14,610 bases of DNA from Blastocatellia bacterium UBA7656 (lineage in GTDB: Bacteria; Acidobacteriota; Blastocatellia; UBA7656). Shown here one piece after another: positions 1 through 6,978 of the stretch. The translations under genes were made by a program, and so were the position numbers. Positions within the stretch are counted from its first letter, which is position 1. Every line of letters starts with the position of its first letter. A model generated the notes under the pieces. That model was not told where the DNA came from, did not search any database, and saw only the letters and a list, made by a program, of their open reading frames with translations. The DNA lies in the NCBI GenBank assembly GCA_002483445.1, contig DLHY01000071.1, forward strand, positions 1 through 14,610, written 5' to 3'.

Positions 1-82
1 CAATGACTGCGTAACATCAGTAAAAACAAGATCAGGCATTGGGGTTGTCTGATAGCTGCGTTCGTAAGGGGATTCATACAAG

Positions 83-115
83 CTGCCGGAAATCGGCAGT
101 AGCTCTTTTCTCTCA
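83..115 (+). terminator. Possible intrinsic terminator of a gene left of the window
   Basis: A perfect 6-bp stem CTGCCG/CGGCAG (83-88 and 94-99) with a 5-nt loop is followed by a pyrimidine-rich stretch (tagctcttttctctc). The stem is short and the T run is interrupted, so this is only a candidate. It would suit the end of a plus-strand gene outside the window. The rest of the first 270 bases holds no convincing gene. A CATAAT hexamer at 135-140 could be a -10 box for the receptor gene, but no matching -35 is visible. Confidence 0.3.
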
Positions 116-200
116 GGCATCAGCTTACTTTGAACATAATCAGGAAGGCATCAATGATGCGCTTTCAGCCCTTTACGAAACGAACGGCTCTCGCGGTCTC

Positions 201-214
201 TCCCCGCGCGGGGA
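201..214. repeat. Perfect 14-bp GC-rich palindrome in receptor leader
   Basis: The sequence TCCCCGCGCGGGGA is its own reverse complement. It lies 56 bp before the receptor start, so it would be part of the 5' leader if transcription starts upstream of it. It could be a REP-like scattered repeat or a protein-binding site; the window holds only one copy, so neither can be decided here. Confidence 0.4.
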
Positions 215-258
215 TGACCGAAAAGAGGGCGTCCATTCCTTTCCGCTTAAAAGAAACC

Positions 259-266
259 AAGGAGGT
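259..266 (+). promoter_or_regulatory. Strong ribosome binding site fixing the receptor start
   Basis: AAGGAGGT, near-perfect complement of the 16S 3' end, lies 4 nt before the ATG at 271. It selects that ATG over in-frame ATGs from 130 onward, and the selected start leads straight into a signal peptide. Confidence 0.85.
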
Positions 267-270
267 ATCT

Positions 271-3200
271 ATGTTCGCGAGACTTTCGAAACTCAGCGTT
301 CTCATCCGGGCGATGGTGGCGTGCCTGGTGTTAAGTTCCACGCCTGTTGCCGCTCGTCAATCGACCGGAACCATTCAGGGCGCAGTGAGCGATCAATCGG
401 GCGCTCTCATCGCCAACGTCAAGATAACCATCCGCAATCAGGCCACAGGGCTTGAGCGCGCAACCGAGAGTGACAGCGCAGGCAATTATCAGTTTGCCGC
501 GCTGCCCGTAGGTCTTTATCGGATAGAAGCTCGCGCCGACGGGTTTCAGGTTCAGATAATCAATGATGTCACGCTCGAAGTCAGCCAGAAGATGGTGCAA
601 AACATTCAACTTACGGTCGGAGGCGTCACGCAGGAAGTCACCGTCACCGCTGACGCTCCCGTGGTCGAATCGACGACTATGGCAGTCGGACAGGTCATCA
701 ATCAGAAGACTGTTCAGGAGATACCGCTCAACGGTCGGCACTTCGTCGATCTGGGCCTGCTCATACCCGGTTCGGTCACTCCGCCGCAGAACGGATTTCT
801 GACCGCGCCTCTTCGCGGACAGGGGTCGTTCGCCTTCAACACGGCGGGCAATCGCGAAGACACGGTGAACTTCATGATCAACGGCATAAACCTCAATGAT
901 ATGGTTCAAAACCAGATCACATTTCAGCCCTCGATCAACACGGTTCAGGAATTCAAGGTCGATAACTCGACCTTCAGCGCCGAGTACGGGCGAAGCTCCG
1001 GCGCGATAGTCAACATCGCCACTCGTTCCGGCGGGAACCAGTTTCACGGCGAAGTGTTCGAGTTCATCCGCAACAACAGGCTCGACGCGCGAAACTTCTT
1101 CGACGCAGCGGAGAATCCATTCAAGCGAAATCAGTTCGGCGGCGCCGTGGGCGGCCCCATACTGAAAGACCGGACGTTCTTCTTCTTCAGCTATGAAGGG
1201 CTTCGTCAACGACAGGGACTCACGCTGTTCGCCAACACTCTCACGGAGGCCGAGCGAGCGCGAGTGAGTGATCCGATAATCAGCAGACTTGTAGAGATGC
1301 TGCCGCGCCCGACGAGCATAGTTAAAAATGCTGCGGGCCGCGATGTGGGCGTATTTCAGGGAGCAGGCACCGCGCCCGTCGATATAGATCAGTGGACGCT
1401 CGATATAAGCCATAACATCGGCAGCAACGACCGGCTGCACGGCTACTACGCGCGTCAGACCGATCTGCGCATCGAGCCGAATTTGCAGGGCAACACCCTG
1501 CCGGGATGGGGCGACACGCGCGAGGCGACCCGCCAGATATTCACGCTCAACGAAACGCACACCTTCAACCCGAATCTGGTCAATGAGGCGAGCTTCGGGT
1601 TCAATCGCATCTTCATCACCTTCACTCCCAACGTGCAGCTCAACCCCGCCGACCTCGGAATACGAAATGGCATCAACGAGCCAGTCGGCCTTCCGCAGAT
1701 CAGCGTCGCCGGACTGCTGCTCAATTTCGGCGGGCCTGCCGGATTTCCGCAGGGACGCGGCGATACCACTTTCGTCGCTTCCGACAGGGTGAACTGGCAG
1801 CGAGGCCGTCACTCGTTCAACTTCGGGGGCGAGTACCGCCGCTTCTTCAACAACAACTTCAATCGCAACATCGGCACGTTCGGCTTTGCCAGCATTGACG
1901 CTTTTCTGGCCGGAAACGCCAACGCCTTCGCTGTGCAGGTGGGCGATGTTTCAAGCAGCATAGCCAATGGCGCGCTGGGCTTTTTCGTTCAGGACAATAT
2001 CAAGTGGAAGTCGAACTTCACCATCGAACTCGGCCTGCGCTATGACATCTTCATCTCGCCTACGGAGAGGTTCGACCGCTTCGCGAATTTTTCCCAGGGG
2101 CGGCTTGATCGAGTCGGCTCAGGGTTCGACAAGGTTTACGACAACACTCACAACGTCCAGCCGCGCATAGGATTCGCGTGGGATCCGTTCGGCGACGGAC
2201 GGACGAGCGTCAGAGGAGGATACGCGATAATGTCCGATCAGCCGGTGACGAACCTGATAACTCCTCTCGCGTCGAATCCCCCGCTGGCCACTCCTTTGAA
2301 TTTCAACGGCGCGATAAGGCTCAACAATGCAATCGATGTCGCTCGCGCAGCCGGCGCCGCGCCCGCATCGGTCAACCCCGATTTCGAGAACTCCTACATT
2401 CAATCGTGGAGCCTCAATGTCGAGCGCGAAATCACGCCGACGCTCGGAGTGAAGGTTTCCTACATCGGATCGAAGGGGACGCACCTGAGAATCTCGCGCA
2501 ACGTGAATCAAATCACGAACGGATTGCGCCCGTTTCCGACAATCGCCGCTGACAGTCCCATCATTCCGGGATCGCCTATCGGCAACGTCGCCCAGATAAA
2601 CAGCGCAGGCAACTCCACCTACAACGCGCTGTGGATAGCGGCCAACAAGCGGCTCTCGCGCGGATTGCAGTTCAACGCCTCTTACACGTGGTCGAAATCT
2701 CTGGATTACAACTCGCTCAACTCGCAGGGCGTAGTCGTTCAGGACAGCCTCAACATTCGCGGAGATCGCGGGCTGTCGGATTACGACGCGCGACATCGCT
2801 TCGTCGCCAGCGCGATTTACGAACTCCCGTTTAAGGGCAATCGACTGGTCGAAGGATGGCAGTTGTCGACCATAACCCAGTTGCAGAGCGGCAACCCTGT
2901 AAACATTCTCGCGGGCAATCCGCTGGCCATCGCCGGAACGCCGTTCGGCAATTTGAACATAGCTTCGTTTACCGGGCTTGGCACATTGAGGCCCGATCTG
3001 ATCGGAACGATTCAGCAGGTAGGCAGGCGCGAGCAGTGGTTTACCAACACTGTTTGCGATCCGCGAGCGCCGGGAGGGTGTCCCGCCGGGTCGGTGTTCG
3101 CGCTGCCGGTTGCTATAGTCAACGGAGCAGCAGTGTTTCACTTCGGTAATCTGGGCCGCAACGTGATCATCGGGCCGGGATTCGTGAACACTGATTTTTC

Positions 3201-3411
3201 AGTTCTCAAAACCACGAAGGTGACTGAGACTGTGAAGGTTCAGTTCCGGGCCGAGGTGTTCGACATCTTCAACCATGCGAACTTTGGCCAGCCCGGTCGT
3301 GTGGCGCAGGTTGGAAGCGCGAACTTCGGTGTCATCACCAACACTCGCTTCCCGACGGGCGATTTCGGCTCGTCGCGCCAGATACAATTCGCGTTGAAGG
3401 TGATCTTCTAA
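271..3411 (+). CDS. TonB-dependent receptor, Oar-like, with carboxypeptidase-regulatory domain
   Basis: Predicted outer-membrane beta-barrel transporter of 1046 residues. Residues 1-29 form a signal peptide (MFARLSKLS, hydrophobic core, then VAA before RQ). Residues about 33-117 are a CarboxypepD_reg-type Ig fold (GTIQGAVSDQSGALI..., ending in VGGVTQEVTVTA). About 135-255 is a plug domain, including GRHFVDLGLL and the AEYGRSSGAIVNIATRSGGN segment typical of Oar/Cna-B-type receptors. The rest is barrel, ending in the aromatic terminus QIQFALKVIF expected for BAM-dependent insertion. The ATG at 271 was chosen for its strong Shine-Dalgarno and the signal peptide right behind it; the open frame to 130 lacks both. 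Family knowledge: such receptors are abundant in Acidobacteriota and import or bind large, mostly unknown substrates using TonB. No substrate-specific neighbour (SusD-like protein, PUL enzymes) is present, so the ligand cannot be named. I see no clear TonB box. Confidence 0.93.
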   Translation: MFARLSKLSVLIRAMVACLVLSSTPVAARQSTGTIQGAVSDQSGALIANVKITIRNQATGLERATESDSAGNYQFAALPVGLYRIEARADGFQVQIINDVTLEVSQKMVQNIQLTVGGVTQEVTVTADAPVVESTTMAVGQVINQKTVQEIPLNGRHFVDLGLLIPGSVTPPQNGFLTAPLRGQGSFAFNTAGNREDTVNFMINGINLNDMVQNQITFQPSINTVQEFKVDNSTFSAEYGRSSGAIVNIATRSGGNQFHGEVFEFIRNNRLDARNFFDAAENPFKRNQFGGAVGGPILKDRTFFFFSYEGLRQRQGLTLFANTLTEAERARVSDPIISRLVEMLPRPTSIVKNAAGRDVGVFQGAGTAPVDIDQWTLDISHNIGSNDRLHGYYARQTDLRIEPNLQGNTLPGWGDTREATRQIFTLNETHTFNPNLVNEASFGFNRIFITFTPNVQLNPADLGIRNGINEPVGLPQISVAGLLLNFGGPAGFPQGRGDTTFVASDRVNWQRGRHSFNFGGEYRRFFNNNFNRNIGTFGFASIDAFLAGNANAFAVQVGDVSSSIANGALGFFVQDNIKWKSNFTIELGLRYDIFISPTERFDRFANFSQGRLDRVGSGFDKVYDNTHNVQPRIGFAWDPFGDGRTSVRGGYAIMSDQPVTNLITPLASNPPLATPLNFNGAIRLNNAIDVARAAGAAPASVNPDFENSYIQSWSLNVEREITPTLGVKVSYIGSKGTHLRISRNVNQITNGLRPFPTIAADSPIIPGSPIGNVAQINSAGNSTYNALWIAANKRLSRGLQFNASYTWSKSLDYNSLNSQGVVVQDSLNIRGDRGLSDYDARHRFVASAIYELPFKGNRLVEGWQLSTITQLQSGNPVNILAGNPLAIAGTPFGNLNIASFTGLGTLRPDLIGTIQQVGRREQWFTNTVCDPRAPGGCPAGSVFALPVAIVNGAAVFHFGNLGRNVIIGPGFVNTDFSVLKTTKVTETVKVQFRAEVFDIFNHANFGQPGRVAQVGSANFGVITNTRFPTGDFGSSRQIQFALKVIF

Positions 3412-3437
3412 AGCGCGAAGTCACAGTGCGATGTCAA

Positions 3438-3477
3438 AGACCTGCGGGGACGATCAAGTCCCCGCAGGTCTGTTTTG
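3438..3477 (+). terminator. Intrinsic terminator after the receptor gene
   Basis: A perfect 13-bp GC-rich stem (AGACCTGCGGGGA, 3438-3450, with its complement at 3459-3471) has an 8-nt loop (cgatcaag) and is followed by tgtttt. It starts 27 bp after the receptor stop. It separates the receptor from the convergent NAD-kinase fusion gene. On the minus strand the downstream side is not T-rich, so it probably works mainly in the plus direction. Confidence 0.85.
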
Positions 3478-3492
3478 AGATTTGTTTTCGCG

Positions 3493-4875
3493 TTATTCCT
3501 GCGGGAATTGAATCTGCGCGATCTTTTCCGCCATGTCGTGATTGGCCGAAAACGCAAGCTCTATTGCCGCAATCCGGCTCACTCTTATTCGCATCGCTTC
3601 GACTTCGCCCTGATCTTCGCCGTCAGCGAATCCGACTATAGGTCGCTTCTCGCGGTTGAGATTCCTGAACTCGATCCGCGAATCCATCGAAAGCACAACA
3701 GATTTCCATCTCGGAGGATGCATCACGTTCGAGCCGACCATCGTCAGCACGGGCGTCTCCATCACGACGGGCGTTGCGCCCATCGAGCGCGCGTAAGCCG
3801 TCGAACCCGCGGCGGTCGCTACCAGCGCGCCGTCCGATACGAGTTTCGGTATGCGCACCTGATCGTTTACGCTCACTTCGATCCACGCCGTCTGACTCGT
3901 CGACCTCTCTACCCATGCGTCGGAAAACGCCAGCGTATGCTTCATCCGTCCATCAGGACTTTCCGCCTCGACGTAAAGCAGAGGCAACTGGCGCACGATC
4001 ATATCATCAGCGGGAAATCTGCCATCGATGAGATGAGCCATATCGTTGAGCAGAAATCCCAGGTGTCCGGCGTTGATGCCGAAGAAGGGAAGCCGCGCTC
4101 TCCAGTATTTTCTGATCGCCTGCAACATAGTCCCGTCGCCGCCGATAACCAGTATGCAGTTGGCTCGCTCGGCGTCTTCCTGATCGCGAAACTGAGAAGC
4201 TATCGAATGCGCTTTCGGATTCCTCTCGTCGTAGTAAATAAGAAACCTCGGCTCTTCGATAGCAAGTATCGCTGACCGCCCGACCATCGTGCCGCGATAG
4301 AGGCGATAGCAATCGATGTAGCGGGCCACATCTTCAACGACGAGGCTATCGACTCGCTCGCGACGAAAAGCTTTCTCGCGGATCAGATAGCTTTCGCCCG
4401 GAGTGTCGTTGTGAATTATTTTGTGATTGGGGGGAAGGTCTGCGGGGTCAAGCTCGAAGCCGGGACGCGCGACTATGGCAAAGCGCAACCGCTGCCATAA
4501 CTTTTCTCCCATCTCCCACTTGCGCTGAATGAAAGACTCGCCGCTCTTTCCTCCCTGAATCAATTCCGTCCCGACGACGTGCCACGTCTCGCCAAGCGAA
4601 GAAAACATCTCGTCGAGTTTATCAGTGCGCGTAAACGTAGATTGCTCAAGGTCGAAAAGCTCGACCGTCACTTTGTCTATCCCGCGGAAAGTCATATCGA
4701 CCATTGCGGCGCGATAGATCGGCTCGACATCATTGGTTGTCGGCTTGTCTGGTCGCGGCCCGCAGGGGACTATGATTATTTCATCGAAGTGACGAGCCAG
4801 TTCTTCGGCGACTTTGCGATGATGCACTCCGGGCGGATTGAAATTGCCGCCGAAGATGGCGATGGTCTTTGGCAT
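3493..4875 (-). CDS. Fusion protein: NadD-like nucleotidyltransferase + NAD kinase
   Basis: 460-residue cytoplasmic protein with two NAD(P)-biosynthesis modules. Residues 1 to about 193 resemble nicotinate/nicotinamide mononucleotide adenylyltransferase: IFGGNFNPPGVHH (7-19), a WHVVGTELIQ segment (98-107) in the place of the family's GxD...W region, VARPG (135-139), and ESYLIR (161-166) matching the C-terminal ISSTxIR motif. Residues from about 200 to 455 are a NAD kinase: GGDGTM (245-250), GINAGHLGFL (266-275), and DGALVATAAGSTAY (348-361), the counterpart of the DG...TPxGSTAY nucleotide-binding signature. ATG at 4875 has GGAGGAAG two nt upstream. NadD makes deamido-NAD (or NAD from NMN) and NAD kinase phosphorylates NAD to NADP. 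The usual HxGH is altered to GVHH, so adenylyltransferase activity is less certain than kinase activity. Each module is about normal family length, so this reads as a real fusion, with no stop or frameshift between modules. Confidence 0.88.
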   Translation of the reverse strand: MPKTIAIFGGNFNPPGVHHRKVAEELARHFDEIIIVPCGPRPDKPTTNDVEPIYRAAMVDMTFRGIDKVTVELFDLEQSTFTRTDKLDEMFSSLGETWHVVGTELIQGGKSGESFIQRKWEMGEKLWQRLRFAIVARPGFELDPADLPPNHKIIHNDTPGESYLIREKAFRRERVDSLVVEDVARYIDCYRLYRGTMVGRSAILAIEEPRFLIYYDERNPKAHSIASQFRDQEDAERANCILVIGGDGTMLQAIRKYWRARLPFFGINAGHLGFLLNDMAHLIDGRFPADDMIVRQLPLLYVEAESPDGRMKHTLAFSDAWVERSTSQTAWIEVSVNDQVRIPKLVSDGALVATAAGSTAYARSMGATPVVMETPVLTMVGSNVMHPPRWKSVVLSMDSRIEFRNLNREKRPIVGFADGEDQGEVEAMRIRVSRIAAIELAFSANHDMAEKIAQIQFPQE

Positions 4876-4900
4876 GTCTTCCTCCGTTCAGTGTGATGAG

Positions 4901-5014
4901 TGGGAGAGTGGGGGAATGGGAGAGTGGGAGAACAATTCTTCATCTCCCACTCTCCCATTCCCCCACTCTCCCATTCTCCCACTCCCCCATTCTCCCACTC
5001 CCCCATTCTCCCTT
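4901..5014. repeat. Inverted array of tandem 8-mers (31-bp perfect hairpin arm)
   Basis: The left arm (4901-4932) is four tandem octamers of consensus TGGGRGAR. The right side (4943-5014) is nine octamers of the complementary form TCYCCCAY, the last one degenerate. Bases 4901-4931 are the exact reverse complement of 4943-4973, giving a 31-bp perfect stem with an 11-nt spacer. The right side continues as 2.7 copies of a 16-bp double unit (4970-5012). The element fills most of the 149-bp gap between two minus-strand genes and ends 15 bp before the ribosome binding site of the NadD/NadK gene. It resembles in style the short tandemly repeated repetitive sequences of cyanobacteria; homology is not shown. 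Confidence 0.9.
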
Positions 5015-5024
5015 CTTCACTCGT

Positions 5025-6842
5025 TCACTGACTGCTCACTACGACGAGATTGATCGTGTTCGACGTTTTGCCGTTCGGGTTGCGAACCTGAACCGGGATG
5101 AGTCCGGGCGAGGATATGATCGAATTTTTAAGCCGCCCGACTATTTCCGTCGCGCTGACGCTGATGACTTCAATCGACTGGCCGCCGACAAGAAGCTCGG
5201 CGCCCGCATCGATATTCGTGCCTGCGACGACGACACGGAATTTCTTTGCATTCGATCCCGCAACGACAGGATTGACGACGCGATCACGTTTTTTCTTGTA
5301 GACGAAAAGCGAAGTGAGCGCAGGCATTGTCTCGCCGCCTCCTCCGCTTTTTCTCACCGCGAACGTCTGCTGATTCGACCGCGCGCTGTCGGGGTTTCGA
5401 ACCTCGATCACTATCTCGCGCTCGCTTGCAGTCATCGAAGCCGGTATCTCGGCAACGAGATCGAAGCGAGTCGCGCCCTGACGAGTCACGACCTGAACGC
5501 CGTCGGCAAGCACTATTGCCCCCGGCTTGATATGTCTCCCCGTGAGATTGATCGTGGCCACGCCTGACCCTGCCGTAACGGATTGCGGAGCGGGTTTGGC
5601 GATAAACGGCAGCGAGTCGCTTCCCTCGCGATGAATGCGATAGATGAAGTGATGATGCTCGGTCAGATCGCGGTGGGTGACAGGATCGAATCGCGCGACG
5701 TAGATATCGCCGCTTACCGGATCGATAGCCACTTCAACAGGGCCGTCGAAAGGATCGATTGGATCGAACTGCGCGATGAATCCTGTGTCCTGCATTTGAA
5801 AACCGCTGACGGCATCGCCTTCGACTTTGATCACTCGAAGATCGCCGCCGTAGTTTTGAGCATTGGGCAGATTCTTGAACAGCGTCAGCAGCAGATGGTT
5901 TTTCAACTCGCCTGCCTGCGGCCCTGTATAAAATGCAAGCGCGGTCGGCGTGAGGTGTCGTGGATATTGAAGTACAGGTGCGCGTGTCGTCGCGCAGTTG
6001 GGATTTTCAGGCACGGGCGTTCCTTCACAAAACGGAAAACCATAATGCCCGCCCGCCGTCACCCAGTTGATTTCTTCGGGTGGCGAAGTGTCTTCAGGGC
6101 AGGGAGGCACCTGGCACACTTCGCCCGATCCTCCATCAGTGGTGAAGAGTTGCCCGTTCTCCGGGTGAAACGCCATGCCGAACGGATTACGAAGTCCGCT
6201 TGCGAAAATATTGATCACGGGATTGTCGACATCGATGCGAAATACTGTCGCGTTGAGCGGTCGCTCCACTGGTCGCCCCGGCTTTGCGTTTCCGTCGTCC
6301 GTTGACGACCCCTGGCCGACGTAGAGCATTCCGTCAGGGCCGAACTTGAGGCGGTCGGTCTGATGGTCGCCTTCACTCGGCAATCCGTCGACGAGCGTGG
6401 TTATATCGTCAGCAACGTCATCGCCATCCGTGTCGCGAAGCCTCAGCACGCGGCCCACGCCGCCGAGTATGTTGCTCGTGGCGAAGAGATCGCCGTTCGG
6501 ATGAAATTCCAGTCCGAGCGCGACTGGCACGTCCGATGCGAAGGTCTTGACCTGATCAGCGCGACCGTCTTCGTCCGTGTCGAGGAGTATGAGAATTTTT
6601 CCCAGAAAGGTTCCGACGAAAAGTCTGCCGCGAGAGTCGAACGCCATCGAGGTCGGCCCTGAGAGCGCCCCCGCCTGACCCGTGCCGCGAAACTCCGCCA
6701 CGTTGCCCCCGTCGGCAAAGAAGCTGAATTCAAATCCCGGAGCGATGATTACGGGGCGAATCTGCGCTTTGGTGCGCGCAGGGAAACTCGCCGAAGCTAG
6801 AATGAATGCGAGAATGATTGTCAGTGCATATCTCGATCTCAA
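5025..6842 (-). CDS. Secreted PQQ-dependent sugar dehydrogenase-like propeller with IPT-like tail
   Basis: 605 residues. Signal peptide 1-27 (MRSRYALTIILAFILASASF... cut near TKA-Q). Residues about 30-405 form a six-bladed propeller of the glucose/sorbosone dehydrogenase type. H160 (EGDHQTDRLKFGPDGMLYVG) and R218 (ASGLRNPFGMAFHP) match the catalytic His and the Arg of soluble PQQ glucose dehydrogenase. Two Asp-rich loops, DTDEDGRAD (88-96) and DTDGDDVAD (137-145), look like calcium sites. Residues about 413-497 and 507-605 look like two Ig/IPT-type domains; the last shares its core (VGRLKNS) with the neighbouring paralogue's tail. The start is TTG, chosen because AGGAGGT lies 6 nt upstream and a signal peptide follows; no ATG in frame offers this. 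The family oxidises sugars with PQQ in the periplasm, but many members have unknown substrates. No PQQ synthesis genes are in view. Confidence 0.85.
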   Translation of the reverse strand: MRSRYALTIILAFILASASFPARTKAQIRPVIIAPGFEFSFFADGGNVAEFRGTGQAGALSGPTSMAFDSRGRLFVGTFLGKILILLDTDEDGRADQVKTFASDVPVALGLEFHPNGDLFATSNILGGVGRVLRLRDTDGDDVADDITTLVDGLPSEGDHQTDRLKFGPDGMLYVGQGSSTDDGNAKPGRPVERPLNATVFRIDVDNPVINIFASGLRNPFGMAFHPENGQLFTTDGGSGEVCQVPPCPEDTSPPEEINWVTAGGHYGFPFCEGTPVPENPNCATTRAPVLQYPRHLTPTALAFYTGPQAGELKNHLLLTLFKNLPNAQNYGGDLRVIKVEGDAVSGFQMQDTGFIAQFDPIDPFDGPVEVAIDPVSGDIYVARFDPVTHRDLTEHHHFIYRIHREGSDSLPFIAKPAPQSVTAGSGVATINLTGRHIKPGAIVLADGVQVVTRQGATRFDLVAEIPASMTASEREIVIEVRNPDSARSNQQTFAVRKSGGGGETMPALTSLFVYKKKRDRVVNPVVAGSNAKKFRVVVAGTNIDAGAELLVGGQSIEVISVSATEIVGRLKNSIISSPGLIPVQVRNPNGKTSNTINLVVVSSQ

Positions 6843-6848
6843 AAAAAT

Positions 6849-6855
6849 ACCTCCT
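6849..6855 (-). promoter_or_regulatory. Ribosome binding site supporting a TTG start
   Basis: On the minus strand AGGAGGT is followed by six T residues and then TTG AGA. The spacing is ideal, which justifies the non-ATG start of the propeller gene at 6842. Confidence 0.75.
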
Positions 6856-6862
6856 GATTAAT

Positions 6863-6940
6863 GTCCTTTGTCCTTCGTCATTTGTCATTTGCAGCGAAGC
6901 AATAACAAAGGACAAGGGACAAATGACCAATGACAAAGGG
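6863..6940. repeat. Inverted array of tandem 7-mers
   Basis: 6863-6890 is exactly four heptamers of the form GTCMTTY. 6906-6940 is five heptamers of the complementary form CMARKGR (CAAAGGA-like and CAAATGA-like variants). The arms pair imperfectly: 6872-6890 against 6921-6939 matches at 17 of 19 positions, with a 30-nt middle. The element fills most of the 136-bp gap between the two propeller genes and ends 7 bp before the ribosome binding site of the downstream one. Its TTTGTC-type unit recalls cyanobacterial heptamer STRR repeats; that is a likeness only. Confidence 0.85.
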
Positions 6941-6978
6941 TAGCCTACCTTGCGCCGACTGCATCGCGCAACGCCTCT

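Noticed and set aside
130..270. N-terminal extension of the receptor to the ATG at 130
   Set aside because: The strong ribosome binding site at 259-266 and the signal peptide right after ATG 271 fix the start; the extension is basic and lacks a signal.
1..270. Cobalamin riboswitch or other cofactor riboswitch before the TonB receptor
   Set aside because: No B12-box-like conserved core is present; only short hairpins and a 14-bp palindrome are seen.
331..1812. 493-codon open frame on the minus strand inside the receptor gene
   Set aside because: It is antisense to a well-supported TonB receptor and its product shows no recognisable domain. High G+C codon bias leaves long open antisense frames; the one at 2119-3141 is explained the same way.
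4970..5012. 16-bp direct repeats as a CRISPR array
   Set aside because: Units abut with no spacers, are too short, and are part of an octamer tandem array; no cas genes are nearby.
4869..5567. Plus-strand open frame of 232 codons across the 8-mer repeat and into the propeller gene
   Set aside because: The first part is low-complexity translation of the repeat and the rest is antisense to a supported gene.
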